A stretch of 64,000 nucleotides of DNA, taken from positions 1 through 64,000 of the forward strand of contig JAKSDI010000128.1 in assembly GCA_022360175.1 (NCBI GenBank), given 5' to 3'. The position numbers were made by a program, and so were the translations under genes. Below the pieces are notes generated by a model. The model was not told the DNA's origin and did no database searches. It saw nothing but the letters and a program-made list of their open reading frames with translations. Position 1 is the stretch's first letter; each line of letters starts with the position of its first letter. Source of the DNA: Chitinophagales bacterium. GTDB taxonomy: Bacteria; Bacteroidota; Bacteroidia; Chitinophagales; Saprospiraceae. Below, one piece after another: positions 55,011-63,829 of this stretch.

Positions 55011-55271
55011 TCCAGTGACGACAAAACTTTCCACCAAAGTTTCAATAGTTTTGTCTGTTACTATATTTTCTTTAATCCGCAAATTGTTTAAATTAGCGCC
55101 CGAATTTTGCCAGATCATCACTGAGCCTACCCGGTAAATAGATTCCTCAGGCTCGCCAAGTAGACCCCAGGCCAGTAATGAAAATATTGGCAATGAAATA
55201 GCGATATGTATTTGATTTAACAAATTGCTACCACCCACTTGACGAACTTCCGCGGTAGAATAACGTTTCAT
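55002..55271 (-). CDS. Small hypothetical protein
   Basis: An 89-residue frame between rhlE and the PA-domain gene. One hydrophobic segment (IAISLPIFSLLAWGLL) suggests membrane association; the rest is not recognised. It is read in the direction of rhlE and could be the first gene of its transcript, or the stretch may simply be a long leader. The stop overlaps the nested inverted repeat. The ATG lies within a small palindrome (TTTCAT-aactg-ATGAAA). Confidence 0.45.
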   Translation of the reverse strand: MKRYSTAEVRQVGGSNLLNQIHIAISLPIFSLLAWGLLGEPEESIYRVGSVMIWQNSGANLNNLRIKENIVTDKTIETLVESFVVTGIV

Positions 55272-55283
55272 AACTGATGAAAA

Positions 55284-55306
55284 TCAGGCTATGTTACATA
55301 GCCTGA
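55284..55306. promoter_or_regulatory. Perfect palindrome TCAGGCTATG-tta-CATAGCCTGA
   Basis: 10-bp perfect arms around 3 nt, in the 89-bp divergent gap between the small hypothetical gene and the highly organised PA-domain gene. It is a good candidate operator for a dimeric regulator of one or both. Confidence 0.55.
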
Positions 55307-55360
55307 ACACTATACTTAGAATTTTACTACTAAATGCTTTAAATCACTAAAATTGCTTCT

Positions 55361-57151
55361 ATGAAAACATTTACTACGTCACTTTTAGCCTTTTTCTTGG
55401 CACTTGGTGTAGCTTCTGCACAGACAGTTTATATCAACTCTCCTGCAGAACTTGAAGGCTCTTACTCTTTTGAGGCAGCAGCTTTCGGTGCGGATATTAA
55501 CTCTGACATCTGGACTGCAGATGCTGAATTCGCAGATGATGGCACTGGTGCAACCAGCTCACAAGCTTGTAATGAGCTAGTTAATGACCTTACTGATAAA
55601 ATTGCCTTGATCGATCGCGGTAGCTGTGAATTTGGTACTAAGTGCCTAAATGCAGAAAATGCTGGAGCTATTGCTGCTATCGTATTCAACAACGAACCAG
55701 GTGGTGCTACTATCGCAATGGGTGCTGGTGTAGAAGGTGGATCTGTAACTATCCCTTGTGTGATGTTGTCTTATGAAGACGGACAAGCTATCCGTGCAGC
55801 TTTGGAAAATGGTCCTGTGAATATTACAATTGGTGCAATTGCATTCCCTAACGACCTACGTTTAGGTTCTATGGATGTAGTAGTTGCTCCTGCTGGTATG
55901 TATCCTCTATCTCAGCTTGATGCTGCTGGTGATTTCGTTGTTAATCCTGGTGCAACTGCTGTAAACTTTGGTACTAATGATGCTCCTGGTTTCAGCGTTC
56001 AGGCTGTTATCGAGCATACTCCTGCTGGTGGATCAGCTACTGAAGTATACAACGAAAGTGCTTCTTCTGAAACGGCGATCCTGTCTGATTCTACTTCTGA
56101 ATTGGTAATACTACCTGCATTCGATGTATTTGACACAGGTGAAGGTACTTACAACATCAACTACTCTGTTTCTAGCGATAGCACAGATGATACTCCTTCT
56201 GATAACTCTTTTGATGTAAACTTTACTGTTACTGAAAGAACATACTCTAAGGCAGGATTGGATATGACTACTGGTCGTCCTAACACTACTATCTACCGTA
56301 CTATTGGTGGTGGTGATGTTGAATTCCTTTCTATTTTCAACATCCCTCACGGCGAAGGATTTACAATTGATAGCGTACTGTTTGATGTATTAACCAATGG
56401 AGAAACTCTTGCAGACGTAGCAGTTGAAGGTTATGTTTACGAGTGGATCGATGCTGATGGCGATGGTTCAATGCTAAATGAGGAAGTAACACTAGCTGGT
56501 TTTGCTACTTATACTTTCCCTTCTGATTATGACGATACAGCAGGAGAAGTAACATTGCCAATTACTAACTTGATTACTTTCGAAGATACAGGTATCGATA
56601 TTCCTTATGATGGAGCTAACTACGTTATCGGTGTACGTTACTTCGGTACAGAAACTATATTCTTCGGTTTCGATGATTCTTATGACTACAACCAGTATCA
56701 GCAGTTCTTACTAGCTAATGAAACATTCTCTGATCATGCATATGGTTACCTAGTAGTAACTGAATGGTTGGATCAAGTACCTGATTTTGAAGGTGGTATT
56801 GGCTTGTTCACTGACCTTCCAGGTTCTTCTGTATCTACTGGTTTCACTCTAAGAGAAACAGAAGTATCAACTGAAGAAGTTGTAGGAGCTGAAGTATTCG
56901 AAATGAATATCTTCCCTAATCCAACAACTGATTTGTTGACTGCAAAGCTGACTTTCAAAGAAGCTACTGACTTTGCTGAATACCGCATTACTAATGCTAA
57001 CGGTAGCGTTATCTTCGTATCTCGCGATAATGACGTAATGGGCCAAGAGCAAGCTGACTTCAACGTGAAGCAACTAGCTGCTGGACAATACTTCCTGACT
57101 ATCCGCACTGAGCAGGGTATCCAGACGAAGCCGTTTACGGTTAAGCGTTAA
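55361..57151 (+). CDS. T9SS protein with PA domain
   Basis: A 596-residue secreted protein. Signal peptide MKTFTTSLLAFFLALGVASA, cleaved before QTVY. Residues about 25-155 form a protease-associated (PA) domain (DKIALIDRGSCEFGTKCLNAENAGAIAAIVFNNEPGG is its hallmark). The middle is beta-rich (a possible jelly-roll and CARDB-like part). The last 80 residues are a T9SS type A tail (MNIFPNPTTDLLTAKL...). No protease domain is present, so the PA domain probably binds ligand or surface. Frequent use of a few codons such as gct, ggt and act and two strong terminators suggest high expression (inference). Confidence 0.87.
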   Translation: MKTFTTSLLAFFLALGVASAQTVYINSPAELEGSYSFEAAAFGADINSDIWTADAEFADDGTGATSSQACNELVNDLTDKIALIDRGSCEFGTKCLNAENAGAIAAIVFNNEPGGATIAMGAGVEGGSVTIPCVMLSYEDGQAIRAALENGPVNITIGAIAFPNDLRLGSMDVVVAPAGMYPLSQLDAAGDFVVNPGATAVNFGTNDAPGFSVQAVIEHTPAGGSATEVYNESASSETAILSDSTSELVILPAFDVFDTGEGTYNINYSVSSDSTDDTPSDNSFDVNFTVTERTYSKAGLDMTTGRPNTTIYRTIGGGDVEFLSIFNIPHGEGFTIDSVLFDVLTNGETLADVAVEGYVYEWIDADGDGSMLNEEVTLAGFATYTFPSDYDDTAGEVTLPITNLITFEDTGIDIPYDGANYVIGVRYFGTETIFFGFDDSYDYNQYQQFLLANETFSDHAYGYLVVTEWLDQVPDFEGGIGLFTDLPGSSVSTGFTLRETEVSTEEVVGAEVFEMNIFPNPTTDLLTAKLTFKEATDFAEYRITNANGSVIFVSRDNDVMGQEQADFNVKQLAAGQYFLTIRTEQGIQTKPFTVKR

Positions 57152-57164
57152 TTAAAAAAAATTG

Positions 57165-57207
57165 ATATCATGGTGATTTCATAAATCACCATGATATTAT
57201 TTTTTTT
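57165..57207 (+). terminator. Intrinsic terminator, first of a pair
   Basis: Perfect 14-bp stem ATATCATGGTGATT/AATCACCATGATAT with loop tcata and a run of eight T, 13 bp after the PA-domain gene. Its arms resemble those of 53629. Confidence 0.9.
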
Positions 57208-57255
57208 AAAAATCCCGAACACTGGCATCAAGCCAATGTTCGGGATTTTTTTTCG
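57207..57255 (+). terminator. Intrinsic terminator, second of a pair
   Basis: 12-bp stem AAATCCCGAACA/TGTTCGGGATTT extended by TGGC/GCCA inside, followed by a run of T and cg. It comes directly after the first terminator, so read-through would be blocked twice. Confidence 0.9.
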
Positions 57256-57357
57256 TATAAAAAACGACGATACTCCTCCAAATAATTAGTACTTCCAACT
57301 ACATTTTAGCAATTTGACTACTCATTATTTTATGGTTCTTTTACAAATAAAACCAAA

Positions 57358-58164
57358 ATGAACGCACACGAAATCGATTATCAAATTTTCGGTGAAGAAA
57401 TGCAATTTGTAGAGATAGAATTAGATCCCTACGAAACAGTTATTGCTGAATCTGGCAGCTTCATGATGATGGATGATGGCATTGAACTCGCTACGATCTT
57501 TGGAGATGGCAGTCATAAGGAAGAAAATAAAGGCTTATGGGGGAAAGTTTTATCTGCTGGTAAACGCATGATTACTGGAGAAAGCCTTTTCATGACTGCT
57601 TTCACTCATGCAGGTAGTGGCAAGAAAAAAGTTTCTTTTGCATCTCCTTATCCTGGCCGCATTATTCCATTAAACCTCGGTGCTCTGGAAGGAAAAATTA
57701 TTTGCCAGAAAGATGCTTTTTTATGTGCTGCCAAAGGTGTTTCGGTAGGCATAGAGTTTTCTAAGCGTCTGGGTAGAGGGTTCTTTGGTGGAGAAGGATT
57801 TATTATGCAAAAGCTGGAAGGAGATGGCCTGGCATTTTTACATGCAGGAGGTACCATTGTGAAAAAAGAACTGGCTATCGGAGAATCACTTAGAATTGAT
57901 ACAGGGTGCCTGGTAGGCTTCACTCGTGATGTTGACTATGATATTGAGATGATCAAGGGTGTGCGCAATATGCTCTTTGGTGGAGAAGGCCTTTTTTATG
58001 CTCGCCTTCAAGGCCCTGGCACCGTTTGGATACAATCGTTACCGTTCAGCAGACTAGCAGACAAGGTTGTTTCTGCATCTCGCCATTACGGCAGTGGGAG
58101 TAACAAAGGAGAAGGAAGTATCCTTGGCGGATTGGGTGATTTATTAGATGGTGATGGATGGTAG
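57358..58164 (+). CDS. AIM24-family protein (TIGR00266 type)
   Basis: A 268-residue cytoplasmic protein of the beta-helix family seen in AIM24 and TIGR00266 proteins. Visible: [67 protein letters not shown] and [23 protein letters not shown] with a Gly-rich C-terminus ([13 protein letters not shown]). Members are widespread but of unclear function; a stress or membrane role is sometimes suggested. It stands alone, after the tandem terminators and before a convergent two-component system. Confidence 0.92.
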   Translation: MNAHEIDYQIFGEEMQFVEIELDPYETVIAESGSFMMMDDGIELATIFGDGSHKEENKGLWGKVLSAGKRMITGESLFMTAFTHAGSGKKKVSFASPYPGRIIPLNLGALEGKIICQKDAFLCAAKGVSVGIEFSKRLGRGFFGGEGFIMQKLEGDGLAFLHAGGTIVKKELAIGESLRIDTGCLVGFTRDVDYDIEMIKGVRNMLFGGEGLFYARLQGPGTVWIQSLPFSRLADKVVSASRHYGSGSNKGEGSILGGLGDLLDGDGW

Positions 58165-58166
58165 AG

Positions 58167-58215
58167 ATATCCCAACTTTGCTTACCAGTTACGTTGGGCA
58201 AAGAGTGATGTGGTG
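58167..58215 (+). repeat. Dispersed 49-bp hairpin repeat, copy 2
   Basis: Three bases after the stop of the AIM24-family gene. CCCAAC (58171-58176) and GTTGGG (58193-58198) pair. Six differences from 38556-38604 over 49 bp; the setting, after a plus gene in a convergent gap, is the same. Confidence 0.75.
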
Positions 58216-58245
58216 ATGGATTTGATTTAAAACACATCACCACAT
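58208..58245. terminator. Hairpin between convergent genes
   Basis: Perfect 11-bp stem ATGTGGTGATG/CATCACCACAT with a 16-nt loop, ending 4 bp before the response regulator stop. It overlaps the dispersed repeat, whose end supplies the left arm. Confidence 0.65.
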
Positions 58246-58248
58246 TTC

Positions 58249-58932
58249 TTACTTCGTTCGCAACCGAAAACCAACGCCATGAATATTTTCAATTTTCAAT
58301 GAGTCATCCTGGCGAAGGTATTTTCTCAAGCGAGAGATGAAAACATCAAGGCTGCGCCCCAGGAAATAATCATCTTCTCCCCATATTTTTTCCAGAATAT
58401 CTGAGCGTTTGAGGACCTGATCTGGGTGCTCTGCTAAATGTTTGAGTAAATCCGCTTCCTTTTGAGTAAGTTGTCGGGTAGAAGATTCGTGCTGCAAGCT
58501 TAGATTAGGGTAATCTAGTTCAAACTCGCCTATAACCACCTTAGAAGGAGATTCGCCTGATGTTACTTGTCGGCGACGTAAAAATATTTCTACTTTTAAG
58601 ATCAATTCTTCTATACTAAAAGGTTTGGTTATATAATCATCTCCCCCCAGCCTCAAGCCTTGCAAGCGATCCTCTTTTAAAGATTTAGCAGTAAGAAATA
58701 AAATTGGTGTCTGTTGATCATATTTTCTTATTTCACGCGCAATGGTAAATCCATCTACATCTGGTAGCATAACATCCAAGATGCATAAATCAAAACTGTG
58801 CTCTTTAAAAGCACTAATCGCGGCCTTTCCGCTGGTATAATGAGAAATGTCATAGCCTTGCAACTCTAGATTATCCTGCGTCACAAAGCTCAAGCTTTCA
58901 TCGTCTTCTACATATAATAAGTGTGGTTTCAT
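58249..58932 (-). CDS. OmpR-family response regulator
   Basis: A 227-residue regulator. Receiver domain 1-120 with acidic D10/D11, phospho-acceptor D53 (CILDVMLPD), T81 and K103 (DYITKPF). The C-terminal winged helix (about 130-225) carries LTQKEADLLKHLAEHPDQVLKRSDILEKIWGEDDYFLGRSLDVFISRLRKYL, a typical trans-activation and recognition helix. It lies 94 bp downstream of a histidine kinase gene on the same strand, which is almost certainly its partner. The regulon is unknown. Confidence 0.94.
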   Translation of the reverse strand: MKPHLLYVEDDESLSFVTQDNLELQGYDISHYTSGKAAISAFKEHSFDLCILDVMLPDVDGFTIAREIRKYDQQTPILFLTAKSLKEDRLQGLRLGGDDYITKPFSIEELILKVEIFLRRRQVTSGESPSKVVIGEFELDYPNLSLQHESSTRQLTQKEADLLKHLAEHPDQVLKRSDILEKIWGEDDYFLGRSLDVFISRLRKYLRQDDSLKIENIHGVGFRLRTK

Positions 58933-59026
58933 GCTAATTTGGCTTTAACTATATTTCTTCCTCTAAATCGTTCTTCCCTTCGGCTGTGAGAGACGCTTCA
59001 AAGAAGGCAAATAATTCTTATCCTTT

Positions 59027-60385
59027 TTATTTAAGAGTTTGTACCCGCGTAGTCATTCGACGGAAATACAACTGCAATTGATGAATACTTTGTCGTATTT
59101 TCTTTTCCCAGGCAGCTTTTCCCTGTGGCATTGATATTTGTACAATAGTCCCCTCTTTTTCCTGACTTTCAATATTCAGCAACCATCCATGAGCATCACA
59201 TATATTTTTGACATAGTACAAGCCTAGTCCAAAGCCCTTTACTTTATGTACATTTCCTGTAGGGATGCGATAAAATTTGTTAAAAATTCGATTCAAATGC
59301 TCTTTGGGGATGCCTATTCCTTCATCTTTTATACTGATACATATTTGATGGCTTTCTTGCCAGGCTTGTAGATGGATAGTCGGCTTATCTTTACAGTATT
59401 TCGCTGCATTATCAAGAAGGTTGTGCAAGATATTTGTCAAATGTAAACGATCTCCTTCTATAACGACATCCTCCAAATCAATATCATAAGATAAATGGCC
59501 TCCTAGTTTTTCTACCTGTACACCTGTGCTTTCTATTATTTTTTCCAGAAGAGGTGATAATACAACCTTCTCTTGCTTCAGTTCAAAATTGCCTTGTTCT
59601 ATCCGTGCTAATTGGAGTACCTTTTCCACCTGTCTATTCAGGCGGCCGTTTTGTTCTCTAATAATATTGGCATAACGCAAGAGACGTGAGTTTTCATTAA
59701 CATACTTATCGTTTAAAAATACATCCGCTGATATTTTTATAGTTGAAATTGGTGTTTTGAACTCATGCGTCATATTATTAATAAAATCTTTCTGCAACTG
59801 AGAAAGACGCTTTTGACGAAGAATTACAAACATCGAATAAGAAAAAAACAGCACTACTAACAACATGATAGATGATAAGATAATAGAAAGCTGCATTTTA
59901 TTGAACAGATAACCCGAACGGGTAGGGAATTTAACACTGAAGTAGTAAGTGAACTTATCATCTTTGGGGAGATGGCCTAATTTAGCTTCTTGTATCTTAT
60001 CGGGAGTGTAGCTACAATAGTTTCCGTATACCATTTCCTTCGTAGTACAATCATACACTGCGTATTCAAAATCTACAAATAAGGCTAACTCTTCAAATTC
60101 TTTTTGCAGAAAATACTCTAAATGTTCAGCATCAATTTCACTTTCTATATTAACTATGTAATAATTTGTAGTGCGTTGATTCACCACATTACGGGCAGGA
60201 AGGCTTCCTCCATTCATATCTGCCAAATGGCAAGCTACCCTATATAGTGCCAAGCCCGCCTTTTTATTAAACTCTTCCTCATTGATATTCCAGGTATTTA
60301 ATACCCAATAAGCTTGCATACCAATGATCCCAGCAATGGCTATCGCTCCTAATATAATAACCCGGAAAATAATACTGTTTTTCAT
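59027..60385 (-). CDS. Sensor histidine kinase
   Basis: A 452-residue membrane kinase. Helix 1 at about 5-27 and helix 2 at about 165-189 enclose a 135-residue periplasmic sensor without a known fold. Then come the H-box MTHEFKTPISTI with H207, the N-box LHNLLDNAAKYC, the G1 box IKDEGIGIP, F-box FNKFYRI and G2 box KGFGLGLYYVKNI. It should autophosphorylate at H207 and pass the phosphate to D53 of the adjacent OmpR-type regulator. Upstream, a divergent DUF4271 gene shares the 114-bp promoter region. Confidence 0.94.
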   Translation of the reverse strand: MKNSIIFRVIILGAIAIAGIIGMQAYWVLNTWNINEEEFNKKAGLALYRVACHLADMNGGSLPARNVVNQRTTNYYIVNIESEIDAEHLEYFLQKEFEELALFVDFEYAVYDCTTKEMVYGNYCSYTPDKIQEAKLGHLPKDDKFTYYFSVKFPTRSGYLFNKMQLSIILSSIMLLVVLFFSYSMFVILRQKRLSQLQKDFINNMTHEFKTPISTIKISADVFLNDKYVNENSRLLRYANIIREQNGRLNRQVEKVLQLARIEQGNFELKQEKVVLSPLLEKIIESTGVQVEKLGGHLSYDIDLEDVVIEGDRLHLTNILHNLLDNAAKYCKDKPTIHLQAWQESHQICISIKDEGIGIPKEHLNRIFNKFYRIPTGNVHKVKGFGLGLYYVKNICDAHGWLLNIESQEKEGTIVQISMPQGKAAWEKKIRQSIHQLQLYFRRMTTRVQTLK

Positions 60386-60460
60386 CTTTCAGTAGTAATT
60401 AAAATGAAATTACTCAACTTCTAGTATTCAATACTTCCTTCATGAATTCCTTAACAGCTC

Positions 60461-60491
60461 TTTAACAAGCCGAAATTGTTTGCTAACTTTG
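60461..60491 (+). promoter_or_regulatory. Possible promoter of the DUF4271 gene
   Basis: TTTA (60461-60464), 19-nt spacer, then a perfect -7 box TAACTTTG (60484-60491). The ATG follows only 8 bp later, so the message would be nearly leaderless. That short distance makes the call uncertain. Confidence 0.35.
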
Positions 60492-60499
60492 TTTCAAGC

Positions 60500-61393
60500 A
60501 TGCGAACATTACTATTTATATCAATTTTACTGGCACTGTTGCTAACTCCTGAAGGGATATTAAATGCCCAAAATCAGCAAAATCCTTTTGAGCTTATTCC
60601 TCGATTGGATTTGCCGCCTGAGAGTGAAGAAACTTCACAAATTGCTGATACAGGAAACCCCTTTGATATTATTCCTCCCCGGGAATCTGCCCGTCCAGTA
60701 CGCCCAGATTTAGAACTCAAGCCCGATCCAGTAAAACGAGTTATTACTCAACCCAACCGGCGTCTTTTACTTATAACTAATACTTCCTTACTTATCCTCC
60801 TTACCATTCTGGTCACCCTCCTTCGGAGCCAGCTAGGACGTACGTATAGAGCATTTTTGAATGATAATTTATTAGCACAATTACAACGCGAACGAGAAAC
60901 GGTAGGAGGTATTCCGTATTACCTCTTTTACATCTTTGCTATTCTATCTATTGGTTTTTTTGTCTTTTTAATCGTGCAGGAATTTGAATATTCATTTTAT
61001 ACACAAAACCCCTGGAAAGGCCTTGGTATTTCGATAGGATTATTGGCAGTTTTACTATTAGCAAAACACACTACACTTTCTTTAATTGGCTATATTTTTC
61101 CTATACAAAAGGAAATTGCGCTGTATAGTATGACAATTATTGTTTTTAGTATTATTATAGGTATTATCCTGATTCCTATTAATTTGCTGGTATCTTTTGC
61201 ACCTGAAGGACTAACCAGGATGATTACTTATATAGCACTTGCTATAATCATTTTAATATACCTTTTCCGCTCACTCAGAGGCTTATTTATAGCCAACAAA
61301 TTTATACTTTTTCACAAATTTCACTTTTTGTTGTATATTTGCACCGTCGAAGTAGTGCCCATTGCCATTATCGCCCGGGTTATTTTAGGCTAA
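60500..61393 (+). CDS. DUF4271 membrane protein
   Basis: A 297-residue protein from the ATG at 60500. A signal peptide (MRTLLFISILLALLLTPEGILNA) is followed by a proline-rich periplasmic stretch (FELIPRLDLPP, FDIIPPRESARPVRP) and six or seven transmembrane helices, from LLLITNTSLLILLTILVTLL to YICTVEVVPIAIIARVIL. This layout is that of DUF4271, a family limited to Bacteroidota; its role is unknown. It is usually placed next to hemD, as here (72 bp apart), which supports the call and hints at one transcript. Confidence 0.88.
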   Translation: MRTLLFISILLALLLTPEGILNAQNQQNPFELIPRLDLPPESEETSQIADTGNPFDIIPPRESARPVRPDLELKPDPVKRVITQPNRRLLLITNTSLLILLTILVTLLRSQLGRTYRAFLNDNLLAQLQRERETVGGIPYYLFYIFAILSIGFFVFLIVQEFEYSFYTQNPWKGLGISIGLLAVLLLAKHTTLSLIGYIFPIQKEIALYSMTIIVFSIIIGIILIPINLLVSFAPEGLTRMITYIALAIIILIYLFRSLRGLFIANKFILFHKFHFLLYICTVEVVPIAIIARVILG

Positions 61394-61465
61394 TTTTTTA
61401 AGATTTCATTCATGATCCCAGCTTAGATAAAGGTTAGTGGATTCAATCAACAAAATCATTGTTGA

Positions 61466-62251
61466 ATGGCGTCAAACGGTCAAGTACAAGTGAAGGAAGA
61501 GATTTACAAACCAGTTAGGACAATTCTCGTTTCCCAACCCAAACCTGAAAGATCTCCTTATTTTGAACTGGAAAAGAAATATGGTCTCCAGATAGACTGG
61601 CGTCCCTTTATACATGTAGAAGGGGTTTCAGGCAAGGAGTTTCGTAAAACACGAATCAAGCCGGATGAATATTCCGCTATCGTTCTTACCAGTAAAAATT
61701 CAGTAGATCATTTTTTTCGGGTTTGCGAAGAACTACGAATTAAAATGTCTGCGGACACAAAATACTTCTGTTTATCAGAGGCAATTGCCAATTATTTACA
61801 GAAGTTTATTGTCTATCGAAAACGCAAAGTTTTTGTAGGTAAGAAAAGAATTGAAGATCTTGCTCCAGCATTAAAAAAGCATAAGGCTAAAGAAAAATTC
61901 TTATTGCCTTGTTCCAATTTAGGAGCCAAGCAAGTATCCAATTATCTTACTGAAAATGATTTCAACTGGCAGGATGCAATGATGTATCAAACGGTCAGTA
62001 GTGATCTATCTGATCTTAGTGATGTAACCTACGATGTATTAATTTTCTTTAGTCCGTTAGGTATCAAATCACTATACGAAAACTTTCCTGATTTTAAACA
62101 GAACGAAACCCGTCTGGCTATTTTCGGAAATAGTACCAGTAAAGCGGTTGAAGATAGAGGATTAACGATCAATATTAAGGCACCAATTCCAGAAGCTCCG
62201 TCTATGACTATGGCTTTGGAACGTTATCTACAAGCCTCCAATAAAGATTAG
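61466..62251 (+). CDS. hemD: Uroporphyrinogen-III synthase
   Basis: A 261-residue enzyme that closes hydroxymethylbilane with inversion of ring D, on the way to heme and siroheme. The two-domain fold is visible: VRTILVSQPKPERSPYFELEKKYGLQIDWRPFIHVEGV, AIVLTSKNSVDHFF, then KFLLPCSNLGAKQVSNYL, DVLIFFSPLGIKSLYENF and LAIFGNSTSKAVEDRGL near the end. The family is poorly conserved, so the call rests on fold-like motifs plus the DUF4271 neighbour. A strong terminator follows. Confidence 0.9.
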   Translation: MASNGQVQVKEEIYKPVRTILVSQPKPERSPYFELEKKYGLQIDWRPFIHVEGVSGKEFRKTRIKPDEYSAIVLTSKNSVDHFFRVCEELRIKMSADTKYFCLSEAIANYLQKFIVYRKRKVFVGKKRIEDLAPALKKHKAKEKFLLPCSNLGAKQVSNYLTENDFNWQDAMMYQTVSSDLSDLSDVTYDVLIFFSPLGIKSLYENFPDFKQNETRLAIFGNSTSKAVEDRGLTINIKAPIPEAPSMTMALERYLQASNKD

Positions 62252-62289
62252 GAATAATCCAGCAAAGAATATTATACACTTGAAAGTTT

Positions 62290-62328
62290 AGCTCCGATAC
62301 TTTAATTAGTACCGGAGCTTTTTTTTTG
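62290..62328 (+). terminator. Strong intrinsic terminator after hemD
   Basis: AGCTCCGATACT and AGTACCGGAGCT pair over 11 of 12 positions with a 6-nt loop, followed by nine T, 39 bp after the stop. Confidence 0.9.
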
Positions 62329-62380
62329 ACAACCATGAGCGCTCATTAGTGTTTGGATTAGAAATGATTATCAAATATTT

Positions 62381-63007
62381 ATGCAAGACCCGTTTATAAG
62401 TAAGTTGGAAAAGCACTTACAAAACACGCTCCCAGGGCAAGAAGCCCAATACAAAATGGCACATGGTGTAAGGAAACGTACCTCTTCTGCACCTCCCAAT
62501 GCTCGTAAAGCAGGTGTACTGGCATTGCTTTATCCCAAACAGACTGACTGGCATATTGTCTTTATAGAGCGCCCTCATCATCCTGAGGACCGTCATAGCG
62601 GCCAAATTAGCTTTCCTGGTGGGAAACAGGAAAATGGAGACCCCAACTTAGCTAGCACTGCTTTACGAGAAGCAGAAGAAGAAATTGGAGTACCTACAAC
62701 TATGGTTCATCTACTTGGTAATTTAACAGAACTCTATATCCCTGTTAGTAATTTTTTAGTGGCTCCATTTGTTGGTTTTGCTGAACAGCACCCAAGCTTC
62801 TCGCCACAACCTAGTGAAGTCCATGCGATCCTGGAAGTTCCATTAAAACAATTCCTTCTTCCATCTACTCAACAAAAAATAGACCTCAAAATTACAGACC
62901 AGCTTACACTACGGCAGGTACCTTATTTCAACATTCAAAACAAGGTAATTTGGGGTGCCACCGCAATGATGCTCAATGAATTGATTGAAGTGGTGAAAAA
63001 GATATAG
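62381..63007 (+). CDS. Nudix hydrolase, CoA pyrophosphatase type
   Basis: A 208-residue hydrolase of the NudL/NUDT7 type, which splits CoA and its derivatives to 3',5'-ADP and 4'-phosphopantetheine. The Nudix box runs from G81 to V104 (GKQENGD, then ALREAEEEIGV), with the glutamates E97, E100 and E101 as likely metal ligands. The preceding IERPHHPEDRHSGQISFPGG is the CoA signature (R-x-x-x-x-x-H-x-G-x-x-x-FPGG). It stands alone behind a terminator and is followed by degenerate short repeats. Confidence 0.92.
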   Translation: MQDPFISKLEKHLQNTLPGQEAQYKMAHGVRKRTSSAPPNARKAGVLALLYPKQTDWHIVFIERPHHPEDRHSGQISFPGGKQENGDPNLASTALREAEEEIGVPTTMVHLLGNLTELYIPVSNFLVAPFVGFAEQHPSFSPQPSEVHAILEVPLKQFLLPSTQQKIDLKITDQLTLRQVPYFNIQNKVIWGATAMMLNELIEVVKKI

Positions 63008-63078
63008 TTCAGGAGTCAGTGCTCAGTTGGCAGTAATGCAGTGTTCAGTGCTCAGTTTTGCATTGCTCAGTGTTTAGC
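63008..63078. repeat. Degenerate repeat of cagtgctcagt units
   Basis: Begins directly after the Nudix stop codon. Units such as tcagtgctcagt, gcagtgttcagt and ttgctcagtgttta recur with base changes. No coding sense. Confidence 0.65.
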
Positions 63079-63163
63079 AAAAACATTTTACTCCGGAGGC
63101 AGTGTATTAAACCAGGTCCTTACAGCTACCATCACACATCCACCCTACATCTTCTACCATATA

Positions 63164-63829
63164 TTATCCCTTTGCAGCCTCTTCTTTACTATTCCCATAT
63201 CGGAGCAGCCGTTTATTAAATTTTCCTACAAGGCGAATGGCATCGCGTTTTTCCTGTTCTGGAGCTGGAAAAATACTACCGAGAAAAGCCGAAAAGTCAT
63301 TGAGCCGCTGATAATAAGGGAAGGGAGCAGATAAATCTTTCATTTGATCAGTCATTACCACCATAGCATCTACTCCATAACTTCCTTCCCTCTGAGAACT
63401 TCCAAAGCGGAGAATGTAATAAGGCCCTTCCTCTATTTTAATAGATGGATCTTTTTCCAGGTTTTTATTGAGGAATATACCCTCCATTTCACCTGCCTTC
63501 AATCGATCATAGTGATAATCATAAGTAAAGAGCACTTTAGAAAAAGTATAATTAGAATCAAAAGCCATGGTCATATTTTCATTGAATTGCTGGGCATCCG
63601 CTTCAGTTTCTGCTATTAATTTTTTTAGCCGTTCCCTGCGTTCAGGATATACTTCTGGATCATCTGCCAATTCGCGCATGGCATTTAGCTTGGTAGTATG
63701 AGTAGGTAATTTGATTATCAAAGTGCCTTCTTTTAAAGCTTTTATATGATCAACAGCAAAATTTTCTTGTGCTCCTAATAATAGAGGTAACAAGCACAAT
63801 AATATACCAGACAACATTTTCATAGCCAT
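63164..63829 (-). CDS. Secreted protein of unknown function
   Basis: A 221-residue protein. Signal peptide KMLSGILLCLLPLLLGA, cleaved before QENF; the start may be this ATG or the one two codons on. The mature part is helix-rich with charged stretches (RRERLKKLIAETEADAQQFNENM), and a strand segment EGPYYILRFGSSQREGSYGVDAMVVM. Not recognised as a family. It is convergent with the Nudix gene. The 171 bp from its start to the window end contain no other gene and presumably its promoter. Confidence 0.75.
   Translation of the reverse strand: MAMKMLSGILLCLLPLLLGAQENFAVDHIKALKEGTLIIKLPTHTTKLNAMRELADDPEVYPERRERLKKLIAETEADAQQFNENMTMAFDSNYTFSKVLFTYDYHYDRLKAGEMEGIFLNKNLEKDPSIKIEEGPYYILRFGSSQREGSYGVDAMVVMTDQMKDLSAPFPYYQRLNDFSAFLGSIFPAPEQEKRDAIRLVGKFNKRLLRYGNSKEEAAKG

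Noticed and set aside
63041-63334. 97-codon plus-strand frame near the window end
   Set aside because: Mostly antisense to the secreted protein gene at 63164-63829, which has a clear signal peptide.
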